Below, piece by piece: positions 1-5,022 of a stretch of 5,022 nt of DNA. The stretch is from DATDRQ01 sp035291645 (GTDB lineage Bacteria; Chloroflexota; Anaerolineae; Anaerolineales; UBA4823): assembly GCA_035291645.1 (NCBI GenBank), contig DATDRQ010000320.1:1-5022 (forward strand), written 5' to 3'. Made by a program: the position numbers and the translations under genes. The notes below the pieces were generated by a model that had not been told where the DNA came from, made no database searches, and saw only the letters and a program-made list of their open reading frames with translations. The stretch's first letter is position 1; the number at the start of each line of letters is the position of its first letter.

Positions 1-35
1 GAGGAGCGGACCGGCAGGTTGGGTTTGACCAGCAT
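1..35 (-). CDS. 5' end of an unidentified gene, cut by the window edge
   Basis: Eleven complete codons are visible, reading MLVKPNLPVRS, and the frame is still open at the window edge. The start is supported by a strong Shine-Dalgarno sequence (AAAAGGAG, five bases before the ATG) and by a TATAAT hexamer at 54-59 on the same strand. It has the same orientation as all other genes here and lies 282 bp downstream of the lipoprotein stop, so it probably begins its own transcription unit. The peptide is too short to assign a family. It shows no signal peptide in the visible part. An accidental ATG cannot be excluded, but the ribosome-binding site makes it unlikely. Confidence 0.6.
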   Translation of the reverse strand, partial: MLVKPNLPVRS

Positions 36-40
36 ATGTG

Positions 41-48
41 CTCCTTTT
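41..48 (-). promoter_or_regulatory. Ribosome-binding site of the edge gene
   Basis: The minus strand reads AAAAGGAG, followed by CACAT and the ATG at 35. Spacing and purine content are near ideal, and this site is the main reason for calling the truncated gene. Confidence 0.6.
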
Positions 49-53
49 ACGAT

Positions 54-82
54 ATTATAACTCTCATTTTGGGCAGGGTAAG
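54..82 (-). promoter_or_regulatory. Candidate sigma70-type promoter for the edge gene
   Basis: A perfect TATAAT lies at 54-59 on the minus strand. Seventeen bases upstream, at 77-82, is CTTACC, which matches only three of six TTGACA positions. Transcription would start near 47 and leave a leader of about 12 bases holding the ribosome-binding site, which is short but workable. The -10 is convincing in GC-rich DNA; the -35 is weak. Confidence 0.4.
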
Positions 83-90
83 CCTTGCCT

Positions 91-300
91 GTCTTTGCGA
101 GGGCGGCGCAGCCGCCCGAAGCAATCTCCCTCGAAACCAACAGAGAGATTGCTTCGGCAAAGAACGCCTCGCAATGACATGATCTTCAGAACCGCTTCGC
201 TCGCCATGATAGTCCGGTGTCTTTGCGAGGGCGGCGCAGCCGCCCGAAGCAATCTCCCTGCATGCCAGGAAGGGAGATCGGTTCGCTGCGCTCGCCAAGA
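91..300. repeat. Composite intergenic repeat: 41-bp direct repeat with inverted partner copies
   Basis: A 41-bp sequence occurs identically at 91-131 and 219-259. It starts GTCTTTGCGAGGG and ends GAAGCAATCTCCCT. Its core is a perfect hairpin, GGGCGGC-GCA-GCCGCCC (101-117 and 229-245). Each copy is followed by a diverged inverted copy. The first pairs 116-128 with 145-157 (13 bp, perfect) and 95-102 with 167-174. The second pairs 252-259 with 271-278 and, with one mismatch, 221-229 with 291-299. A further diverged inverted fragment lies around 189-209. The pattern resembles the small dispersed repeats with TTGCGAGG and GAAGCAATC ends that occur between genes in many bacteria, as I recall them. 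No open frame here has coding signals apart from the edge gene start. Confidence 0.85.
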
Positions 301-317
301 TGAGAAAGGCACGGGTC

Positions 318-956
318 TTACGGGGCGGGGTAAGGCGGCTGGGTGGGGGAGGCTTCCAGCAGCCACAGCTCGGGGCCGCCCCCGCCGTAGGCGGAGGTCA
401 GCACGCGATGCACACCGGGCGCCAAATACGAGCCGAGCGGGGTGTCGAAGACCGTCTCTTCTCCCGGACCCAGGCTCACCTCGAATCCGGCGATGGACAC
501 CTGCAGGACGCCGTCCGTGCGGTTGATCACCTTCACGCGCTGGTCGGGCATGGCCTGCGCGCAGCGTGGGGAGGGCACGTCCGGATTGATCTCGAAGATC
601 ACCAGCGGGTCCTGTACCAGGTCGCAGATACCCGCCGCCGGGCTGTCGGATTCGGGAGTCGCCAACACGCCGGTGACCGGAGGGGCGGGGTAGGGTTCGC
701 CCGTAACAGGCGTGATGGGTATAGTTGCCGGCGTGTCCGAAGCCGTCCGGGCCGGCGTGGCCGGGTTCGGGGTAAGCTCCAGGGTGGCGGGCAAGGTGCC
801 GGGCAGGCCGGCGGTCGGCTGTGCACCGCCTGGTTGGGCGCCGGCGGACTGCGTTGTAGGGATTATGGCAGTCTGTGCACTCGACTGGCAGGCCGCCAGG
901 AGCAGGGCGAACGTGGTAATGATTATTAGTAAGAAGGGTGGATATGGCTTGCGCAT
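318..956 (-). CDS. Putative lipoprotein with Thr/Pro-rich linker and C-terminal beta-rich domain
   Basis: This 212-residue protein is probably exported and lipid-anchored. It opens with a charged MRKPY stretch and a hydrophobic core (residues 8-22), then a lipobox LAAC with Cys23 as the acylation site. Residues 24-105 form a low-complexity linker rich in Thr, Pro, Ala and Gly, as used to hold a domain away from the membrane. Residues 110-202 look like a compact beta domain of alternating hydrophobic strands (VKVINR, LQVSIAGFEVSL, VHRVLTSAY, ELWLLEA), with Cys111 and Cys132 able to form a disulfide. The motif PYPAP occurs at 89-92 and again at the very C-terminus. The start at 956 is chosen because AGGAGGT (961-967) precedes it and because the signal peptide begins there; longer forms from 995 or 1043 would bury it. 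I do not recognise the domain; a cupredoxin-like fold without copper ligands is one possibility. It stands apart from the upstream operon by 240 bp. Confidence 0.82.
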   Translation of the reverse strand: MRKPYPPFLLIIITTFALLLAACQSSAQTAIIPTTQSAGAQPGGAQPTAGLPGTLPATLELTPNPATPARTASDTPATIPITPVTGEPYPAPPVTGVLATPESDSPAAGICDLVQDPLVIFEINPDVPSPRCAQAMPDQRVKVINRTDGVLQVSIAGFEVSLGPGEETVFDTPLGSYLAPGVHRVLTSAYGGGGPELWLLEASPTQPPYPAP

Positions 957-960
957 AGCT

Positions 961-967
961 ACCTCCT
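961..967 (-). promoter_or_regulatory. Ribosome-binding site that fixes the lipoprotein start
   Basis: The minus strand reads AGGAGGT, then AGCT and ATG. This near-perfect anti-16S match decides the start at 956 over the in-frame ATGs at 995 and 1043. Confidence 0.75.
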
Positions 968-997
968 GAGAGGAAATATCCCCCAACGATACCATAC

Positions 998-1123
998 TTA
1001 CCGCAGACGGCGGGATAGAATCCCGCCCTACAGGCTTTCCCAAGCCGCCGGTCTACGTGGGAAAGTGTTCGGTGGGATAGAATCCCGCCCTACAGCTGTG
1101 CAAACGAAGTTTACCGCAGACGG
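998..1123. repeat. Paired-hairpin repeat module bounded by 13-bp direct repeats
   Basis: Two 25-bp copies with one mismatch lie at 1009-1033 and 1071-1095; each ends in CCCTACAG. Each contains a hairpin: GGCGGGAT-AGA-ATCCCGCC in the first, and the same with one G-T pair in the second. Between them CTTTCCCA (1035-1042) pairs perfectly with TGGGAAAG (1058-1065). The sequence TTACCGCAGACGG occurs exactly at both ends, 998-1010 and 1111-1123, and part of it (GCAGACGG) recurs at 1141-1148. The module sits in the 240-bp gap between the operon and the lipoprotein gene. GGGATAGAATCCCGCCC-type repeats recur between genes in environmental bacteria, as I recall them. None of the hairpins is followed by a T-run. 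Confidence 0.85.
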
Positions 1124-1154
1124 AGGTTGCCTGCCGCCGCGCAGACGGCTACAG

Positions 1155-1186
1155 CCTTCAAACCTTCAAACTTTCCAACGTTCAAA
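1155..1186. repeat. Degenerate octamer tandem repeat (four units)
   Basis: Four consecutive 8-bp units are CCTTCAAA, CCTTCAAA, CTTTCCAA and CGTTCAAA. The array starts 11 bp beyond the stop codon of the 601-residue gene and is AT-richer than its surroundings. It lies in non-coding DNA. Confidence 0.7.
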
Positions 1187-1196
1187 CGAATCACCC

Positions 1197-3002
1197 TCAC
1201 CGCCCCGAGAGCTCGCGCAGGTTGCCGATCACCGAGAGCAGCACCACCGCCACCAGCCCGCCGATCAGCAGCAACCACCAGAATTCCAAGGCCAGCACCA
1301 GGGCGGTGAGGACCCCCAGGAAAATCGTCACGTTGAGCAGGAAGCGCACCAGCCGCCCGCGCACTGTCTCCTCGATCAGGGCAAAGGTGAAGCCGATCAG
1401 CAGCACCCATAACGGCCAGCGCACCGGGTGGAGGTAGAGCATGGCGGTCAGCGCCAGCAGCAGCACCCCGCTGCTGACCGCCGCCCACACCTCCGCCAGC
1501 CAGGTCTGCCGCCCTAACGGTGGTTCCGGAAGGTGCTTGTGCTGGATGTGGGCCTGCGGGTCTCCCCAATGACCGGATCGGACGTCCTCCAGGTAGGTAC
1601 GGCTGGCCAGCCAGGTCTCGGTGACCACCGTCAGGCGGGCGTACAGCGCCTGCAGCTCCGCCTCCGCCGCATCCAGGGCGCGCTGCTGTGAAAGGTACAG
1701 CTTGTTCAGGTAATTGGCCTGCTGCAGGGCGTCTACTTCCAGCGCCAACTGGCGCACTGCCTCCCGCTTCTGGGCGATCTCGGTCTGCACCGCGCTGCGC
1801 TCCACTTCCAGGCTGTTGATCTTGCTTTCCAGTTGGGCTGGCACCTGACCGGGCGGCGGGACCTTATCCAGGCCTGACCAGCCGAGCGGGTTGTACCACG
1901 ACAGGCGCACCGAACCATCCCGGTTGTATTTTGGTCCGGCTGGGGCGCGCTCCCCGCCCAGCGGATCACGCGTGTCCAGCCCCCATAAGCCGCGGTACTC
2001 CTCCAACCAGCCCGGCGGCTGGTCGATTAACACCGCGCACCAGGTTGCTACCTGTTGAGGGCCGATCGAAAAGCCATCCCCGCGAGCGTAGTCGATATAC
2101 GGGACGACCAGCAGCCGGCGCGCCCGTTCGACCGCCTCGCTTTCCCCCTGACCCAGGGTCACCCGCCAGAAATGGGCGATGGCGTCCAGCGCCTGGCGCA
2201 CCGGGCGCAGGAAAGCCGGCTCGGCGCCCATCAGGTATTCGCCCGGCAGGAAATAGCTGGCGTGCGAACCGGCCCCGGCGTACACGACCGGGTGATCCTG
2301 TTCGAAGCGATGCAGCTCGGGGTCGTCCCAGCGCCGGCGCAGGTCGTCGCCGGAGAAGTCATGCGAGGCGAAGGCCACCCAGCGCGGCTCGGGCTCGCCC
2401 TCCGGCTCCTCCGCGAGATAGACGAAGATCTGTTCCAGGTCGGCCTCGTGATCGTTGACGCCGTAGAAGCTGGAGCGCCAATCGTTCATCACGTAGAAGA
2501 ACAGGTACTGCAGCACGATGTAGCCGCCCTCGCGCACCACCCGCCCGTAGTACACGTAGCGCGGGTCGTCCTGGCGGATGGCGCGATAGTCGATCTCGGC
2601 CGCCGCCGCCGTACCCCCGGGCACCTTGCCGCGCAGCAACAGCGAGATGTTGAAGAAGGCTTCCATCAGGCGCGGCAGCAGCCCCACCCGGGTCAGCCGC
2701 CCGACGGCGCGGAACACCGGTCTTTCCGGGCGCAGCCGCCAGCGCTCGAAGGCGATCACGTCCAGCGGCTTCTCGACGAAGCGCAGGTAGATCTGCTGCC
2801 CGACCGGCGCCTCGCGGTAGGAGGCCAGTTTCTCCAGGGTCAGCTCTCCCTGAGGGACGAGCAGCTTCTCCTGGCCCTGCTCGTCGCGCAGCCACAGGCT
2901 GCAGCGCTGCACGTACCCGTCCACCGCCGCCGGGAAGAAGTGCTCCCCATAGGTAAAGCGCACCACCGGCTCGAATTTGCACAGCAGGTCCAGGTCGTTC
3001 AT
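1197..3002 (-). CDS. Vps62-like domain protein with coiled coil and four C-terminal membrane helices
   Basis: This 601-residue protein has three parts. The N-terminal two thirds resemble the Vps62 family (Pfam PF06101-type, known mostly in eukaryotes and of unclear function). The matching features are the strand YLFFYVMNDW (166-175), HEADLE (185-190), GSHASYF (245-251), PYIDYARGDG (301-310) and the closing GP(K)Y...WYNPLGW (356-375). The HExDxE pattern recalls the GHRHDWE heptapeptide of necrosis-inducing NLP proteins, whose acidic and His residues bind a divalent cation; transfer of that role here is inference. Residues 390-465 form a heptad-rich coiled coil, and residues 504-594 contain four hydrophobic helices (about 504-524, 528-545, 551-571, 573-594). 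No signal peptide is seen, so the domain is probably cytoplasmic. The start overlaps the preceding stop as ATGA and has GGAGGT just upstream, suggesting translational coupling. Two in-frame TGA codons close the gene. The fold call is from motif memory and is moderately sure; the frame itself is secure. Confidence 0.85.
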   Translation of the reverse strand: MNDLDLLCKFEPVVRFTYGEHFFPAAVDGYVQRCSLWLRDEQGQEKLLVPQGELTLEKLASYREAPVGQQIYLRFVEKPLDVIAFERWRLRPERPVFRAVGRLTRVGLLPRLMEAFFNISLLLRGKVPGGTAAAAEIDYRAIRQDDPRYVYYGRVVREGGYIVLQYLFFYVMNDWRSSFYGVNDHEADLEQIFVYLAEEPEGEPEPRWVAFASHDFSGDDLRRRWDDPELHRFEQDHPVVYAGAGSHASYFLPGEYLMGAEPAFLRPVRQALDAIAHFWRVTLGQGESEAVERARRLLVVPYIDYARGDGFSIGPQQVATWCAVLIDQPPGWLEEYRGLWGLDTRDPLGGERAPAGPKYNRDGSVRLSWYNPLGWSGLDKVPPPGQVPAQLESKINSLEVERSAVQTEIAQKREAVRQLALEVDALQQANYLNKLYLSQQRALDAAEAELQALYARLTVVTETWLASRTYLEDVRSGHWGDPQAHIQHKHLPEPPLGRQTWLAEVWAAVSSGVLLLALTAMLYLHPVRWPLWVLLIGFTFALIEETVRGRLVRFLLNVTIFLGVLTALVLALEFWWLLLIGGLVAVVLLSVIGNLRELSGR

Positions 3003-3523
3003 ACCACCTCCACCACCTTGTGGCGGGCCTGGAAGGCCTGCTGCACCTCGCGCTGGTTCAGGTAGAACACCACCAGCACGCTGTTCAGCATCGATAAGAA
3101 GTGCGGGCTGCCGCTGAAATAAACGTACAAATCGGTCACCATCAACAGGCCGAGCTGGACCATGAGCAGCACCCAGCCCCAGCGTTTCAGGAACCAGAAC
3201 CCGGCGATGATCACCACCCGGGCGCCGGTAAGGGCCAGCAGCAGGATGGATAAGACCGCCGGGGGGGTCAGTCCTGAGAACTGATAGTAGGGCTCCCAGG
3301 CTGCCATCGAAGCGGCCAGGGTCTCGACGATAGTGAAATTCACGGGCTCGAGTGTGCGCAGGTACGCCAGCAGGCTGGGGTCCTGCCCGCTGCGCACCAG
3401 CGCCAGGACCGCCAGCGGGGCCAGGGTGGTGGTCATCTGCAGGATGGTGATCACCACCACCCCGAACGGGCGCCGGCGGGCAGGCCTTCCCGGTCTCGTC
3501 TGGCGGGTGAACAGGCGTCTCAT
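2999..3523 (-). CDS. Small four-helix integral membrane protein
   Basis: This 174-residue protein has a very basic N-terminus with eight arginines in the first 18 residues, which predicts a cytoplasmic N-terminus. Four hydrophobic segments follow, at about 20-43, 86-112, 115-134 and 142-157. The loop between the first and second (44-85) would be outside and contains several aromatic residues (WEPYYQF). The tail, NQREVQQAF, resembles the short cytoplasmic end common in small uncharacterised four-helix membrane proteins. I do not recognise a family or any catalytic residue. The start at 3523 leaves a 34-bp gap after the upstream stop and has a weak GAGAGG close by. A GTG at 3622 would add 33 residues inside the upstream gene and has no ribosome-binding site. 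The stop overlaps the start of the next gene, so the two proteins are probably made together and may interact. Confidence 0.78.
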   Translation of the reverse strand: MRRLFTRQTRPGRPARRRPFGVVVITILQMTTTLAPLAVLALVRSGQDPSLLAYLRTLEPVNFTIVETLAASMAAWEPYYQFSGLTPPAVLSILLLALTGARVVIIAGFWFLKRWGWVLLMVQLGLLMVTDLYVYFSGSPHFLSMLNSVLVVFYLNQREVQQAFQARHKVVEVV

Positions 3524-3557
3524 GGCCTCTCGGGCTGTGCGCAGCTGGCGCCCGGGC

Positions 3558-4847
3558 TTATCCGGCGGTTTCCCCGGCGATCTCGGTCTGCACGCCAGAC
3601 GCGGCCATTTCGCCGCGCTCACGGTAGAGCAGCCAGGCGGCCCCCAGACCGATGGCGGTCACAAGCACCGCGATCACCCAGCCCAGCCCAGGGATGGAGG
3701 CCAGCAGCACGTACAGCGCCAGCCCAAGCAGCAAAGGCCACCAGCGCTGTTCCGCCGCCCGGGGGAAGACCCGCTCCAGGATCAGCAGGCCGACCAGGTA
3801 TGCGACGATCACCTTGGCGCCGTAGGCGACGAACAGGGCCGAGAGCGAGAAGACCAGCGCCAGGCTGGAGAAGCCCACCGCCCAGACCGCCAGGGCCAGG
3901 CTCGACAGCTGCACCGAGCTCAGCCATAGACCGACCGCCAGGATCATGGCAAATAGCAGCCCGGCGACCAGGCTCAGGGAGAAGGCGATCACCAGCGCCA
4001 GCAGGCCGATCCCGGTCGCTTTCCAGGGCCGGCGGTGGGTGAGACCGGCGGCCTGGTTGAGCTGCCGCGGGAAGAGCCAGATGCCGAGCAAACCGAAGAC
4101 CAGCAGGGTGACCAGGTTGCGCACCACCCCCAGGAACCAGGCTTGCAGGCGGGCGGTGTCGATCTGCGCCTGCTGGAGCGCGCCGCCGGCAATCCCAGGC
4201 AATAGCGGCCGCAGCGGGGGTGCAAATCCACTCTGAAGCGCCTGCTCCACCGGCGGGCGGGCGGCGATGGCGGGAGCCGGGATGGCGCGGCTCACCGTCT
4301 GGGGATCGTCGCCGGAGATTGAGCCGATCAGCAGCCGGATCACCTCCAGCGGGCCGAGCACGGCGCGCGTGTCCCGGGCGATCTCGCCGTTGAGTGTGGC
4401 GCCCAGCGCGAGCGCTACCAGATCGCGCCCGATCCACGAGTCCTTCTGGGTCTGCAGGCTGAGACCCACGAAATACAGATTGCGCGCCAGCTGGGCGGCC
4501 GGCTCGAGCAACAGGTCCAGGCTCACCACGATGGTCGTCCCGGAGACGGGGCTGGCCAGGCTGACGTGCTGTCCGACGGCGATCAGGCTGCCGTCCACCT
4601 GCCCGCTGATCGTGATGTTGGTGCCCACCGCCAGCACGTCTCCCACCACCTCTCCCGCCAGGGTCACGTCCGTCCCGGATAAGATCGCGTCGTTCTCCAG
4701 CACCTGCCCGGCGGGGATGGTGTCCTCGAAGACGATCGCCTGCGCCTTGGCGGGCGGGACGAGGCTGAGAAAGCCGCCCAGCAGCATCCCGGTCACCAGC
4801 AGCAGGCGCACCCAGCGGTTGTGCTGCGTATAGCCAATATTATTCAT
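3558..4847 (-). CDS. Exported bactofilin-like beta-helix domain on a multi-pass membrane anchor
   Basis: This 429-residue protein begins with a signal peptide: Arg11 and Arg14, a hydrophobic core at 15-29, and a likely cleavage after PPAKA (residue 35). Residues 48-165 carry short beta-helix-type repeats with regularly placed Gly and Val, such as DVTLAGEVVGDVLAVGTN followed by ITISGQVDGSLIAVGQH. This is the pattern of bactofilin or polymer-forming (DUF583-type) proteins. A proline-rich stretch (188-218) links it to about six membrane helices (roughly 239-259, 277-304, 312-337, 338-357, 370-385, 387-407) and a short charged C-terminus. Classical bactofilins are small, soluble and cytoplasmic, so an exported, membrane-anchored version is a different use of the fold. 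It is probably the first gene of the operon. AAGGAGA eight bases before the ATG supports the start. The membrane topology is reliable; the beta-helix family name is moderately sure and its role is unknown. Confidence 0.85.
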   Translation of the reverse strand: MNNIGYTQHNRWVRLLLVTGMLLGGFLSLVPPAKAQAIVFEDTIPAGQVLENDAILSGTDVTLAGEVVGDVLAVGTNITISGQVDGSLIAVGQHVSLASPVSGTTIVVSLDLLLEPAAQLARNLYFVGLSLQTQKDSWIGRDLVALALGATLNGEIARDTRAVLGPLEVIRLLIGSISGDDPQTVSRAIPAPAIAARPPVEQALQSGFAPPLRPLLPGIAGGALQQAQIDTARLQAWFLGVVRNLVTLLVFGLLGIWLFPRQLNQAAGLTHRRPWKATGIGLLALVIAFSLSLVAGLLFAMILAVGLWLSSVQLSSLALAVWAVGFSSLALVFSLSALFVAYGAKVIVAYLVGLLILERVFPRAAEQRWWPLLLGLALYVLLASIPGLGWVIAVLVTAIGLGAAWLLYRERGEMAASGVQTEIAGETAG

Positions 4848-4854
4848 GGTGGTT

Positions 4855-4861
4855 TCTCCTT
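4855..4861 (-). promoter_or_regulatory. Ribosome-binding site of the first operon gene
   Basis: The minus strand reads AAGGAGA with about eight bases to the ATG at 4847, which is standard spacing and supports this start for the beta-helix protein. Confidence 0.65.
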
Positions 4862-4870
4862 TTTGGTACT

Positions 4871-5022
4871 CTCGAAATGTAGCTCAGGCCCTTGTGGCCG
4901 TAGTTGATCCTCTAATCACGCCCATGAAGGGCCGAGCTACGTTGAATACCCGCATCGAACGCCCACGAGGGGCCGAGCTACACCTGCGATCTACATCTCG
5001 AAATGTAGCTCAGGCCCTTGTG
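4871..5022. repeat. Array of four ~24-bp repeats in alternating orientation
   Basis: Four copies of a unit related to GTAGCTCGGCCCYTCGTGGG lie near 4877-4900 (plus), 4919-4942 (minus), 4960-4983 (minus) and 5003-5022 (plus, cut by the window edge). Their starts are 41-43 bp apart. The outer copies share an exact 26-bp match (4871-4896 and 4997-5022). The two inner copies agree at 20 of 24 positions. Copies one and two pair as GTAGCTC-A-GGCCCTT with AAGGGCC-GAGCTAC, a 14-bp stem with one bulge (4879-4893 with 4927-4940). Copies three and four pair likewise through GAGCTAC (4975-4981) and GTAGCTC (5005-5011). A small palindrome, CTACAT-CTCGAA-ATGTAG, lies at 4991-5008. The array sits directly upstream of the operon, so part of it may be in the leader or promoter region. 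Confidence 0.85.

Noticed and set aside
300..929. 209-codon plus-strand open frame
   Set aside because: It is antisense to the lipoprotein, with Gly/Arg-rich low-complexity composition. The minus-strand frame has a lipobox and ribosome-binding site and is preferred.
957..1000. Promoter of the lipoprotein gene
   Set aside because: A TGG-TATCGT extended -10-like sequence is present on the minus strand, but it matches only four of six positions and has no -35, so the support is too weak.
957..1043. Longer lipoprotein starting at 1043 or 995
   Set aside because: These starts run through the repeat module, have no ribosome-binding site and would put about 14-29 polar residues before the signal peptide.
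998..1123. Intrinsic terminator after the operon or before the lipoprotein
   Set aside because: The hairpins are strong, but neither strand has a T-run following a stem, so a classical terminator cannot be claimed.
2055..3065. 336-codon plus-strand open frame
   Set aside because: It is antisense to the Vps62-like gene, rich in His, Arg and Gln, and shows no domain or ribosome-binding site. It is a typical shadow frame of GC-rich coding DNA.
3524..3622. GTG start at 3622 for the small membrane protein
   Set aside because: It would overlap the upstream gene by about 65 bp, lacks a ribosome-binding site, and adds only a basic, low-complexity stretch.
4871..5022. Possible CRISPR array
   Set aside because: The units are in mixed orientation, have diverged from one another, and have spacers of unequal length (about 17-20 bp); CRISPR repeats are same-strand and nearly identical. 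No cas gene is in view.
4862..5022. Sigma70 promoter for the operon
   Set aside because: The best -10-like hexamer on the minus strand, TACATT, lies within a repeat unit and has no matching -35 at a proper distance. The promoter may lie beyond the window edge.

Overview
The window is GC-rich. Every gene I can support lies on the minus strand, so the layout is best read from high to low coordinates. Protein composition (Thr/Pro-rich lipoprotein, many-pass membrane proteins) and the dense short intergenic repeats recall environmental Chloroflexota (Anaerolineae-like), probably a metagenome-assembled genome. No marker gene is present, so this assignment is an inference.

Layout, in transcription order. 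(1) 4848-5022: intergenic DNA with four copies of a ~24-bp repeat in alternating orientation. (2) 4847-3558: a secreted, bactofilin-like beta-helix domain on a multi-pass membrane anchor. (3) 3523-2999: a small four-helix membrane protein. (4) 3002-1197: a 601-residue protein with a Vps62-like domain, a coiled coil and four C-terminal membrane helices. Genes 2-4 look like one operon: a 34-bp gap, then a 4-bp ATGA overlap. (5) 1196-957: intergenic DNA with an octamer tandem repeat and a paired-hairpin repeat module. (6) 956-318: a lipoprotein with a low-complexity linker and a small beta-rich domain. (7) 317-36: intergenic DNA with a 41-bp perfect direct repeat and inverted partners. (8) 35-1: the first codons of another minus-strand gene, with a strong ribosome-binding site and a TATAAT box.

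The operon products and the lipoprotein all point to the cell envelope: an exported beta-helix anchored in the membrane, a small membrane partner, and a large protein that carries an HExDxE-bearing Vps62-like domain at the membrane through a coiled coil. No enzyme, transport or defence pathway can be named from sequence alone. The most unusual points are the architecture of the 601-residue protein, its coupling to the beta-helix protein, and a different small repeat family at each transcription-unit boundary with none inside the operon.
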